In this document: piece by piece, positions 8,372 to 16,094 of the stretch
Layout: each line of letters starts with the position of its first letter
Position numbering within the stretch: position 1 is the first letter of the stretch
Notes under the pieces: generated by a model
Told to the model about the DNA's origin: nothing
Databases searched by the model: none
Seen by the model: only the letters and a program-made list of their open reading frames with translations
Made by a program: the position numbers and the translations under genes
NCBI RefSeq assembly: GCF_025821625.1
Contig: NZ_JACKSH010000017.1
Location: 1 to 53,208 of the forward strand
Reading direction: 5' to 3'
From: Mycolicibacterium pyrenivorans
GTDB lineage: Bacteria; Actinomycetota; Actinomycetes; Mycobacteriales; Mycobacteriaceae
Length of the DNA stretch: 53,208 nucleotides

Positions 8372-8858
8372 ATGAGAATGTGGGATTGTGGGCCGGTCGA
8401 TTTGGTCGAGCTGAGTCGACCGACGCTAAGGGTCGCTGTCGATATTCCGGTACAACCGGATCAGTTGTTCGAGATCCTCGAGGATGCGGCGGCCTGGCCG
8501 CGGTGGTTGACCGCGATCACGAAAGGTGGTGTGGACCAGTCCCGACCCGAAGGGGGTCGGAACGACCCGCACGGTTGATATCGGGCGTGCGTTCGTCGCT
8601 AACGAGGAATTCATCTGTTGGGAGACGAATCAACGGATGGCTTTTCGGTTCACCGATTGCTCGCGGCCGGTCTTCCGCGCCTTCGCCGAAGACTATCGAA
8701 TCGAGCCAGCCGATGGTGGATGCAGACTTACGTGGTCTGTGCTGGTCCGGCCGCGCGGAATCCCGGAGTCGGTGATAAAGGTCATGAGCCCGATCCTGGT
8801 GATCAGCTTGAGACGGAACCTGAACCGGTTGCGCGCGTACGCCGCAGTCGATACCTAG
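8372..8858 (+). pseudogene. SRPBCC/polyketide-cyclase-like protein, split by a +1 frameshift
   Basis: Two adjacent frames encode the two parts of one SRPBCC (START-like) protein that would be about 161 residues. Frame 8372 gives RVAVDIPVQPDQLFEILEDA and WPRWLTAITK. Frame 8526 continues with VVWTSPDPKGVGTTRTVDIG and runs to the stop at 8858. Removing one A from AAA at 8522-8524 joins them exactly at ITK/VVW. SRPBCC proteins bind hydrophobic ligands and include cyclases and dehydratases. This one follows the thiolase by 24 bases. The frameshift may be real decay or an indel in the assembly; the uninterrupted sequence on both sides suggests it is recent. Confidence 0.7.
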
Positions 8859-8911
8859 ATGAGATTTTTGACGGTACGACCTTCAACCAACGTTGCTTTC
8901 CAGTACGTCGC

Positions 8912-9709
8912 TCAGTTGATATGCCGCGGTGCCAGGGTGACCGATTCCGCCACCACCGAAGGATTGTCACGGGCGGCTGCCACCAGCGATGCGAGTGCGT
9001 TTGCGACGTCGGCAACCGCCGACATCTGAGACGGGATCTGGCCATGATCTTTCCATGTGCTGTACAGCTCGGCCAGCAAATGCCGGTCAGCGCCGCGCAG
9101 GATTTCGGTGTCGGTGGTGGGTCCGATTGCGGCCCTGATGAGTGCAAGCTCCGGATGCTCACCGCGCCAAGAGCGCAGCACCTCGTCCAGTGCCGCCTTG
9201 CTCGCATTGTAGGCAGCGACCCCTGCTCGTGGACGACCGACGTCGTGACTGGAGGCGATCAGGATCACCGACGACGACGAGAGGTGGGGCAGTGCGGCGC
9301 GCAGCACGTGCGACGCGCCGACTGCGTTGACCGAGAATGCGTGTACCCAGGTGGTCACGTCGGTGTCGTGGATACGTGCGAACGGCAGGAAAGTGGACGT
9401 GAAGACCACGGCATCGAGGCCGCCGAGCGCGGCGGCCGCGTCCTCCACGATCTTCTCAATCTCGCGGGGGCGCGAGACATCGAGTTCATAGGCGAAGCCA
9501 TTCAAGCTGTCGGCCAACGGTTTGAGCCGTTCGATGCGACGTGCCGCCAACGCGACCGCGGCTCCGCGGGCAGACGCCGCGATAGCGAATGCCTCACCGA
9601 TTCCTGACGATGCGCCGACGACCAGTGTCCGCAAGCCGGCAAGATCTTGATAGCGGGCTGCCGGCTGGGACGTGGCGAGCTGACTCGCGGCTTCATCGTG
9701 ATCGCCCAC
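8912..9709 (-). CDS. Short-chain dehydrogenase/reductase (SDR)
   Basis: 265 residues of classical SDR. The cofactor motif GASSGIGEAFA lies near residue 32, with catalytic Ser in LIASSHDVG and YNASK as the active Tyr-Lys pair. An Arg-rich AARRIERLK follows the second strand, as in NADP-preferring members (inference). SDRs interconvert alcohols and ketones. It is alone on the minus strand, convergent with the BVMO operon and divergent from the acyl-CoA ligase at 10132. The GTG start at 9709 with AAGGAT upstream is the longest reasonable start. An SDR that makes a ketone would supply a BVMO substrate, but this link is only by proximity. Confidence 0.85.
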   Translation of the reverse strand: MGDHDEAASQLATSQPAARYQDLAGLRTLVVGASSGIGEAFAIAASARGAAVALAARRIERLKPLADSLNGFAYELDVSRPREIEKIVEDAAAALGGLDAVVFTSTFLPFARIHDTDVTTWVHAFSVNAVGASHVLRAALPHLSSSSVILIASSHDVGRPRAGVAAYNASKAALDEVLRSWRGEHPELALIRAAIGPTTDTEILRGADRHLLAELYSTWKDHGQIPSQMSAVADVANALASLVAAARDNPSVVAESVTLAPRHIN

Positions 9710-10131
9710 GCCCAGAGGATCCTTCCGTTCGTACGCCGTCGAGACACTCGCCCGTCGTTAGGGCACAGATTTGTGCGGCGTCTCGTCACCCCTATGAGAG
9801 GATAAACAAGCGGTACTTGAGAATGGAGATTACCACAGCAATTGTTTCGCTGTTGGGTGCTCCATGGGCGGACTCGAATAGCCTCGCGCGCTCGCAGCCA
9901 CGATGATCAACGCTGAGATTCTTTTCACTACCTGCACCTTCGGCTAACAATAGGCGCTGATGGACATTAGTCACTTAGTGACGTTAGAGTATGCAGGATT
10001 CAGTGGTGAGGTTGCAGTGGGCGGCATCCGTTCCGGAGTGGCTTAGGTAATTGCTATGAGGCAACACCGCCGACGGATAGGTGGGCACAAGGCGGAGTCC
10101 GTCGGCTGATCACGAGAGAAGAGGTTTGTTC
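9710..10131. other. 422-base divergent promoter gap
   Basis: The gap separates the minus-strand SDR and the plus-strand acyl-CoA ligase. I see no convincing gene in either strand; short open frames here have biased, non-protein-like composition. It is AT-richer than its flanks around 9800-10000 and holds the GTCAC/GTGAC dyad at 9970-9982. Motif 1 is present only as poor half-matches, and motif 2 is not seen. Confidence 0.6.
9970..9982. promoter_or_regulatory. GTCAC-TTA-GTGAC inverted repeat, candidate operator
   Basis: A perfect 5-bp dyad with a 3-bp centre lies 150 bases upstream of the acyl-CoA ligase start, inside an AT-rich stretch of the divergent gap. Its symmetry suits a dimeric regulator. 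It differs from the two recurrent dyads of the window, so this promoter may answer to a separate protein. Confidence 0.35.
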
Positions 10132-11637
10132 GTGAACGTGTCGATACTGCTCGATATGGTGGTCGACGGCATGGGCGACCGCCCCCTTCTGGGGAGGAAG
10201 GGGCAAACGTACACGGCATCAGAGGTATCCGCGTTATGCGACACGGCGGCAGCCTCACTGACCGCACAAGATGTGAAGGCGCTGGTATACCTCGACATCA
10301 ATGGGCCGTGCTTCACGATCGCTTTGTTCGCCGCTGCCCGGGCCGGCATCCCCCTTGTGCCGTTGAACTATCGGCAGAGCACCGAACAGATGGCCGGCTT
10401 ACTCGCTAAGCATCCGGGCGCGCTGGTGATAACCTCCGAACAATTTGAAGCCACTTGTTCAGCCGCTGGACTGAAGACAGTCACCAGCGACGACTGGCTT
10501 GCCAAGTTGGCCGCGAACCCCGCCGGCTCGCCGTACGTTGCCGCGGAGGATCCTGCGGCCCCGGCCGCCATCATTTACACCTCGGGCACAACGTCGGAAC
10601 CCAAGGGAGTTGTGCTCAGGCACGAGAATCTCACCAGCTACGTGATGGGTTCCGTCGAGTTCGCTGGCGCGTCTGATTCCGAGGCAGCGCTGGTAAGTGT
10701 GCCTCCATACCATATTGCTGCTGTGGCGAACGCCATCACGAATTTCTACGCCGGACGGCGAGCCGTCGTTCTGGAGCAGTTCAGTGGTGAGGAGTGGCTG
10801 GAAGTGGTCCGCTCCGAAGAGATTACGAACGCGCTGGTCGTTCCCACCATGCTCGCGCGGATTATCGACGCCGATGGCGATCACCGCGTGCCGTCGCTGC
10901 GGACTCTTTCGTATGGCGGCGCGGCGATGCCCCGGCGGGTTATCGAGAAGGCGCTCGCCGAATGGCAGCACGTCGGTTTCGTCAACGCCTACGGTCTCAC
11001 CGAAACGAGCTCAACGATCGCGGTGCTAGGCCCGGAGGACCATCGAGCTGCCGTCGACTCTGCCGACCAGCACGTCCGGGACAGACTCGGGTCCGCCGGA
11101 CAGGTCCTACCCACCGTCGAAATCGAGATCCGGGGGGCAGATGGGACGGTGCTCTCCGCCGGTGAGGTGGGCCGCATCTGGGTGCGCGGCGAGCAGGTGT
11201 CGGGTGAGTACTCGGGAACCGGTTCTGTGTTGGATGGCTCCGGCTATTTCGATACCCGCGACGAGGGGTACATAGACGCCGACGGCTATCTGTTCGTCGG
11301 CGGTCGAGCAGACGACACCATCATTCGGGGCGGCGAGAACATCGCACCGGCAGAAATCGAGGCCGTCCTGCTCGCCCACGAAGCCGTTGCCGACGCCGTG
11401 GTCGTGGGCGTTGCGGATATCGAATGGGGACAACGGTTGGAAGCCGTCATCGTCAGAGCCCCGAACACACGCATCGCGCCAGACGACCTACGGGAGTTCG
11501 TCAGAACACGACTACGCGGATCCAAGACCCCCGACACGATTCACGTCTGGCATGAGCTGCCCCGTACCGAAACGGGCAAGTTGGTGCGGCGGCACGTACT
11601 CGCGAAGTTGAATTCGACGTCGGAGCTCTCGTCCTGA
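10132..11637 (+). CDS. AMP-forming acyl-CoA ligase / acid-CoA synthetase
   Basis: 501 residues of the ANL superfamily, which activate a carboxylic acid with ATP and join it to CoA. The phosphate loop IIYTSGTTSEPKGV is at 147-160, the A5 motif is YGLTETSS, and YLFVGGRADDTIIRGGENI is the hinge/A8 region. The catalytic Lys483 is in RTETGK near the C-terminus. The GTG start at 10132 has GAAGAGG about 8 bases upstream. A short gap separates it from an SDR of the multifunctional-enzyme type, so the pair may activate and then oxidise an acid or hydroxy-acid. Together with the ligase at 37511, the island has two activation enzymes, which suggests two different acids or two stages of degradation. Confidence 0.88.
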   Translation: MNVSILLDMVVDGMGDRPLLGRKGQTYTASEVSALCDTAAASLTAQDVKALVYLDINGPCFTIALFAAARAGIPLVPLNYRQSTEQMAGLLAKHPGALVITSEQFEATCSAAGLKTVTSDDWLAKLAANPAGSPYVAAEDPAAPAAIIYTSGTTSEPKGVVLRHENLTSYVMGSVEFAGASDSEAALVSVPPYHIAAVANAITNFYAGRRAVVLEQFSGEEWLEVVRSEEITNALVVPTMLARIIDADGDHRVPSLRTLSYGGAAMPRRVIEKALAEWQHVGFVNAYGLTETSSTIAVLGPEDHRAAVDSADQHVRDRLGSAGQVLPTVEIEIRGADGTVLSAGEVGRIWVRGEQVSGEYSGTGSVLDGSGYFDTRDEGYIDADGYLFVGGRADDTIIRGGENIAPAEIEAVLLAHEAVADAVVVGVADIEWGQRLEAVIVRAPNTRIAPDDLREFVRTRLRGSKTPDTIHVWHELPRTETGKLVRRHVLAKLNSTSELSS

Positions 11638-11671
11638 CCGGGCAAGCCGGCGCGGCGAGAGGTGTTTCCAC

Positions 11672-12529
11672 ATGAGTGCCAACAGAGGTGATCTCGTGTC
11701 GACATCGTCACTCGAAGGGCATGTCGCCCTGGTGACGGGCGCGGGTCGGGGGATCGGTCGCGCGCACGCCCTGCTGATGGCGCAGCGCGGCGCGAAGGTC
11801 GTGGTGTCCGACCTGGGTGTCGGCTTGGATGGTGATGGCGGGGACGGCAGCGTGGCCGAGGGCGTGGTCGCCGAGATCGTTGCCGCCGGTGGCGAGGCTG
11901 TCGCAGATTGCAACGACATCGCCTCATTCGCCGGTTCGGCTGCAGCCGTCCACACGGGGGCGCAGGCGTTCGGCAAGGTCGACATCGTCGTCAACAATGC
12001 TGGGCTCCCAGGCGGCGCGGCGATTGAGGACCTCACCGAGGAACAACTCCGACGCGCACTTGCGCTGCATTTGTATGGCCCGCTCGGGGCGGCCAAAGCC
12101 GCGTGGCCGATGATGCGGGCGCAGGGTTGGGGCCGGGTGATCAACACCGTCTCCGAAGAGGCGTTTCCGGGAAAAGCCGATCTCGGTCAAGGTGGACTCG
12201 GCCTTATCTACGGCCCGGCGAAGGCAGCGGTATGGTCGGCAACCATCGGCCTGGCCAGCGAGGGCCGGGCGTGCGGAGTCACTGTCAACGCCATCTCGCC
12301 GGGGGCGTTCACCCGCATGAACGCAAGTGTGTTCGACAAGTCGCCAACGACCCTGGACCTCGATCCGGTCCACGTCGCCCGGGTGGCGGCGTGGCTCGCC
12401 TCCGACGACGCGACCGATATCACTGGCAAGGTGATTCACGTTGCCGGCATACACCGGCGCGAGTATTCGATGCGAAGGTACGCCGACACTGCAGTGATCG
12501 CTCGTATCGACGCTGCTATCGGTGAGTGA
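11672..12529 (+). CDS. SDR of the (3R)-hydroxyacyl-CoA dehydrogenase type
   Basis: 285 residues. The cofactor motif TGAGRGIGRAHAL, the acidic VVSDLGV, and NNAG resemble the dehydrogenase unit of peroxisomal multifunctional enzyme 2, which oxidises 3R-hydroxyacyl-CoA. The catalytic Ser is in NTVSEEA and the Tyr-Lys pair in YGPAK. ATG 11672 is used here; an in-frame GTG at 11696 is also possible and would drop eight residues. It lies 34 bases after the acyl-CoA ligase and ends 13 bases before the convergent ALDH. A damaged relative with the same start region occurs at 31557. The substrate class is inferred from family resemblance and neighbourhood. Confidence 0.85.
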   Translation: MSANRGDLVSTSSLEGHVALVTGAGRGIGRAHALLMAQRGAKVVVSDLGVGLDGDGGDGSVAEGVVAEIVAAGGEAVADCNDIASFAGSAAAVHTGAQAFGKVDIVVNNAGLPGGAAIEDLTEEQLRRALALHLYGPLGAAKAAWPMMRAQGWGRVINTVSEEAFPGKADLGQGGLGLIYGPAKAAVWSATIGLASEGRACGVTVNAISPGAFTRMNASVFDKSPTTLDLDPVHVARVAAWLASDDATDITGKVIHVAGIHRREYSMRRYADTAVIARIDAAIGE

Positions 12530-12542
12530 CGTTTCCGCACCG

Positions 12543-14036
12543 CTATTTCAGGCTGTACCCGTCCGGGACATCCTCGAAGATCGAGAACTTGGCCTCGAGG
12601 TATTCGCCGAGGCCCTCCGTACCGCCTTCGCGGCCCAGCCCGGACTGCTTGAAGCCGCCGAAGCTGACTCCGAAGTCGGTGCGGCAGGCGTTGTGGCCGA
12701 CCGTGCCGGCCCGCAGGCGGGCTCCTACGGCTTTGGCCCGGTTGACGTCGGCGGTGTACACCGATGCGTTCAGGCCGAAGACCGTGTCGTTGGCCAACGC
12801 GACTGCGTGGTCTTCGCTGTCGGCGGGAATCACCACCAGCACCGGTCCGAAGATCTCCTCCTGCGCGATCGTCGACTTGTTGTCGACGTTGGCGAAAAGT
12901 GTTGGCTCGACGTAAAACCCACGGTCGAGATGTTTCGGGCGCCCACCGCCGGCGACCAGTCGCTGGCCCTCGGCTACGCCCTTGGCGATGTATCCCTCGA
13001 CACGCTCGCGCTGCCGTGCACCGGCCAGCGGGCCCATCTGGCTGTCCGCGGCGTATGGGTCTCCGACCTTGACCGCGGCGAACCCGGCGGCAATCGCATC
13101 GACGAGTTCGTCGTGACGCTCCTTGCCGACGATGATGCGTGTCAGCGAGGAGCAGACTTGGCCGGTAAGGAAAATCTCGTCGCCCACGATCTGCGCCGCC
13201 GCGGCGCCCAGATCCATGTCGTCGAGGATGACTGCCGCCGATTTGCCGCCGAGTTCCAGGGTGCACCGCGCCACCCGCTCCGCACAGATGCCTGCGATGC
13301 GCTTACCGGTCGCAGACGATCCGGTGAAGGCGATTTTGTCGACGCGCGGGTCGCGGACGAGGAGTTCGGAGACCGATCGTTCAGCAGTGAGGATGTTCAG
13401 CACACCGGGCGGCAGGCCGGCCTCCTTGGCGGCCTCCGCCATCAGGTATCCCTCGCCCGGCGCTTCGGACGCCATCTTCAGCACGACGGTGCAGCCTGCG
13501 ATGAGGGCCGGGGCGATTTTGGTTGTCGACAGGAACAGCGGGCCATTCCACGGCACGATCCCGCCGACCACGCCGACTGGCTCGCGAGTCAACAGCCCGA
13601 AGGCGCCGCCGGCGGTCGGCATGGCCGGCTCTTCGAAGGAGTAAGTATCGGCCATCGACGCGTAGAATCGAAGCCGGTTGGCGGCGTCGGGGCAGTCGTT
13701 GACCGCATAGGCCATGATCATCCCGGATTCGCGGGGGAAGATCTGCAAGTTGCGCTCGTTCTTGGCCTCGAGCGCGTCGGCCAAGGCACGCATGTACTCA
13801 GCCCGCTGGGCCGGCGTCAGCCGGGGCCACGGCCCGGTGTCGAACGCGGTGCGTGCGGCCGTGACGGCCCGCTCGACATCGGCCGCCTGCGCTTCGGCGA
13901 CCCGGAAATAGACATCCTCCGTGTGCGAATCGATAACGTCGATCATCGCGTCGCTGCTGGGCTTCGCCCAATCGCCGTCGATGAAGAACGTGTCAGTATT
14001 GGTCAGTGGCGCGGTGGGCAGTTGCGTCGTTGTCAC
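12543..14036 (-). CDS. NAD(P)-dependent aldehyde dehydrogenase
   Basis: 497 residues with the full ALDH set: IVPWNGP (160-166), FTGSSATGK (237-245), LELGGKSAA with Glu261, TGQVCSS with catalytic Cys295, and EEIFGPV downstream. It shares many blocks with the ALDH at 20957, such as SELLVRDPRVDKI, VARCTLELGGKSA and RTDFG.FGGFKQSG, so the two are likely paralogues. The ALDH at 4712 is more distant. The GTG start at 14036 has GGAGGTCAAT just upstream. It reads from the divergent gap holding two motif-2 copies and one motif-1 copy, and is therefore probably co-regulated with the amidohydrolase operon on the other side. It meets the SDR gene tail to tail. Confidence 0.9.
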   Translation of the reverse strand: MTTTQLPTAPLTNTDTFFIDGDWAKPSSDAMIDVIDSHTEDVYFRVAEAQAADVERAVTAARTAFDTGPWPRLTPAQRAEYMRALADALEAKNERNLQIFPRESGMIMAYAVNDCPDAANRLRFYASMADTYSFEEPAMPTAGGAFGLLTREPVGVVGGIVPWNGPLFLSTTKIAPALIAGCTVVLKMASEAPGEGYLMAEAAKEAGLPPGVLNILTAERSVSELLVRDPRVDKIAFTGSSATGKRIAGICAERVARCTLELGGKSAAVILDDMDLGAAAAQIVGDEIFLTGQVCSSLTRIIVGKERHDELVDAIAAGFAAVKVGDPYAADSQMGPLAGARQRERVEGYIAKGVAEGQRLVAGGGRPKHLDRGFYVEPTLFANVDNKSTIAQEEIFGPVLVVIPADSEDHAVALANDTVFGLNASVYTADVNRAKAVGARLRAGTVGHNACRTDFGVSFGGFKQSGLGREGGTEGLGEYLEAKFSIFEDVPDGYSLK

Positions 14037-14164
14037 ATTGACCTCCGTGTCGTCATACGCGGTGTTCCCGTTGGCAACGGTACCGATGTGGGTTGCGATG
14101 CCGCCCCGAAAGCTGGATTCACGAACGGGTTTCGGAAACCGGCAAACCCGGGCTTCTTGGTGTT

Positions 14165-14196
14165 CTTGTATACACTAGCCCTATGTGCTTGTATAC
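14165..14196. promoter_or_regulatory. Two CTTGTATAC elements (motif 2) one pair of helical turns apart
   Basis: CTTGTATAC occurs at 14165-14173 and again at 14188-14196, with 23 bases between the centres. Each contains a GTATAC dyad of the GT...AC kind favoured by GntR-family regulators. They sit midway in the 274-base gap between the divergent ALDH and amidohydrolase genes, so a bound tandem could control both. The AT-rich core could also serve as a -10 box. Confidence 0.6.
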
Positions 14197-14205
14197 GACT
14201 ATCGT

Positions 14206-14221
14206 GAGAATACGCGTTCTC
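14206..14221. promoter_or_regulatory. GAGAA-N6-TTCTC dyad (motif 1, copy 3)
   Basis: GAGAA TACGCG TTCTC is a perfect motif-1 copy ten bases downstream of the second motif-2 element and 89 bases upstream of the amidohydrolase start. Having both motifs side by side suggests two regulators act on this divergent promoter. Confidence 0.6.
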
Positions 14222-14310
14222 CGAGTTTTGGCAGGAAGCATTCGCAGCGAACTCTCGCAGCACGTCGTTGACCACCTGATTACGAGCCGAATTTAGCGAA
14301 GGGACTAGCG

Positions 14311-15594
14311 ATGGAAGCCGACGATCTCATCCTGATCAGTGTGGATGACCACATCAGCGAACCCGCGGACATGTTCGACGCACATGTCCCCGACAAATAC
14401 AAGGAGTTTGCGCCGCGCGTCGTCGCTGAGGCCAATGGCACCCAGCAGTGGTACTACGGCAACATTCGGGGCCGTAACCTCGGGCTGAACGCCGTGGCGG
14501 GTAAACCCAGGGAGATGTACAACCTCGACGCGTCGCGCTATGACGACATGCGGCCCGGTTGCTACGACGTGCACGAGCGCGTGCGGGACATGAATGCCGG
14601 CGGCACGCTGGGCGGTTTGAACTTCCCGAACTTCACAGGTTTTTCGGGGCAGGTGCTCAATCAAGGCCCCGATCGCGACATCAACACCATCATGATCAAG
14701 GCGTACAACGACTGGCACGTCGACGAGTGGTGTGGCGCGTACCCGGGCCGATTCATTCCGGCGGGTCTTCTTCCCCTGTACGACGTCGAGGAAGCGGCCA
14801 AGGAGGTCAAGCGGCTGGCCCGCAAGGGCTGCCACGCCGTCGTGTTCTCAGAGAACCCCGAGGCGCTGAATATGCCTAGCATTCATAGTGATGCCTGGGA
14901 TCCGCTGTTCAAGGCCGCCTCCGAAGAGGGCACGGTGATGTGCTGCCATCTTGGGTCGTCGTCGCGTACCCCCCAGCTCACGGCCGATGCACCACCGAAT
15001 GCGGTGATGGCGGCTGCTCCGATCATGACGATGTTCACCATGCTCGACCTTATCTGGGCCGACTTCTGGAGCAAGTTCCCCGACCTGAAGTTCTCGCTCA
15101 CCGAAGGCGACATCGGTTGGATCCCGTTCTTCCTGTGGAAGTCTGAGCACGTCCTCGAGCGGCAGAGCGGCTGGACCAAGCACAAGATGCCCCCGGGTTA
15201 CGACACCCCAACCGACGTCTTCAAGAGGCACATCTTCTCGTGCTTCATCAACGACCAGGTCGGTCCGCACCTGCTCGACTGGTTCAACATCGAACACGTG
15301 TTCTGGGAGTCGGACTACCCGCACTCCGACAGCGAGTGGCCGAATTCGCCGGAGCAGGCGATCCGGACACTCGGGCACCTGCCCGACGACGTCATCAACA
15401 AGATCACCCACGAGAACGCGATCAACGCCTATCAATTCGATCCGTTCAAGTACCAGCCCAAGGAGCAGTGCACCGCCGGTGCGCTGCGCGCGCTGGCCAC
15501 CGATGTCGACACAGTCACGATCGCCGGTCGCGCCGCCGACGAGCGCGATATTGACATGTGGAACAAGACCGAATGGGCGACCAACAAGAAATAG
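14311..15594 (+). CDS. Amidohydrolase_2 family metal-dependent hydrolase/decarboxylase
   Basis: 427 residues of the amidohydrolase_2 (ACMSD-like) family, whose members hydrolyse or decarboxylate with a metal held by a TIM barrel. Visible ligands and motifs are DDH in ISVDDHISEP (residues 9-18), NDWHVDEW, the central His in CCHLGSS, EGDIGW, and the late acidic WESDYPHSDSEWP. The C-terminal 60 residues after NAINAY extend beyond the minimal domain. It opens a six-gene plus-strand operon behind a gap with both recurrent motifs. Relatives lie at 36129 and 41550 (same VDDH and YPHSDS pattern) and a more distant one at 19737. The reaction is unknown: decarboxylation, or hydrolysis of a ring-cleavage product or a CoA thioester, are both possible. 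Confidence 0.85.
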   Translation: MEADDLILISVDDHISEPADMFDAHVPDKYKEFAPRVVAEANGTQQWYYGNIRGRNLGLNAVAGKPREMYNLDASRYDDMRPGCYDVHERVRDMNAGGTLGGLNFPNFTGFSGQVLNQGPDRDINTIMIKAYNDWHVDEWCGAYPGRFIPAGLLPLYDVEEAAKEVKRLARKGCHAVVFSENPEALNMPSIHSDAWDPLFKAASEEGTVMCCHLGSSSRTPQLTADAPPNAVMAAAPIMTMFTMLDLIWADFWSKFPDLKFSLTEGDIGWIPFFLWKSEHVLERQSGWTKHKMPPGYDTPTDVFKRHIFSCFINDQVGPHLLDWFNIEHVFWESDYPHSDSEWPNSPEQAIRTLGHLPDDVINKITHENAINAYQFDPFKYQPKEQCTAGALRALATDVDTVTIAGRAADERDIDMWNKTEWATNKK

Positions 15595-15637
15595 TGGGCT
15601 TTCTGGGCAGCGCGCTGACGAAGGGATACAGGTACGG

Positions 15638-16045
15638 GTGACGGCAGAAGCTGCCTCCGAGGAGGTGTTCGACCGCTTCACGACCGAGTGGATCGACCGC
15701 GACAACGTCGAGTTCTACCGTGGGCTACTGCGCTCTGAGTTGTTGGTGAATCGGTGCGGGGATTGTACGAAGTGGTTTCAGCCACCGTGGCCGACCTGCC
15801 CCAACTGTTGGTCATCCAACGTGACACCCACCGCGGTGAGCGGCAAGGGCGTGGTCCACACATTCACGGTCGCGCCGAGGGCCGAGCACGCACTGGCCGT
15901 CGTCTCGCTCGCCGAACAGGACGATCTGCGGGCCACGGGCCTCGTCGTGGGTGTCGCGCCCGCGGACGTGGACATCGGCATGGCGGTCGAGCTCGACTGG
16001 CTGGATCGTCGCGGCAATCCCGTGCCCGCCTTCAAGCCCGCATGA
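15638..16045 (+). CDS. DUF35 / OB-fold Zn-ribbon partner protein
   Basis: 135 residues. A rubredoxin-like zinc ribbon is formed by Cys40, Cys43, Cys54 and Cys57 (CGDC and CPNC), followed by an OB-fold domain with GKGVVHTFTV. DUF35 proteins commonly pair with SCP2-type thiolases, and in steroid side-chain degradation such pairs form retro-aldolases (Ltp2 with the DUF35 part of ChsH2). The GTG at 15638 was chosen because AAGGGA lies upstream and the frame before it carries no family sequence. The partner thiolase starts 50 bases downstream. A second DUF35/thiolase pair is at 22448-24048. Confidence 0.8.
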   Translation: MTAEAASEEVFDRFTTEWIDRDNVEFYRGLLRSELLVNRCGDCTKWFQPPWPTCPNCWSSNVTPTAVSGKGVVHTFTVAPRAEHALAVVSLAEQDDLRATGLVVGVAPADVDIGMAVELDWLDRRGNPVPAFKPA

Positions 16046-16094
16046 CCAACGACCAGAACGGAATGGCGACCGACATGACGACAGCAGCGCCGCG

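Noticed and set aside
9589..9906. 105-codon plus-strand frame at the SDR 5' end
   Set aside because: Half of it is antisense to the SDR and the remainder has no family features.
12522..14207. 561-codon plus-strand open frame opposite the ALDH at 12543
   Set aside because: The opposite strand carries full ALDH motifs; this frame has none and is a shadow.
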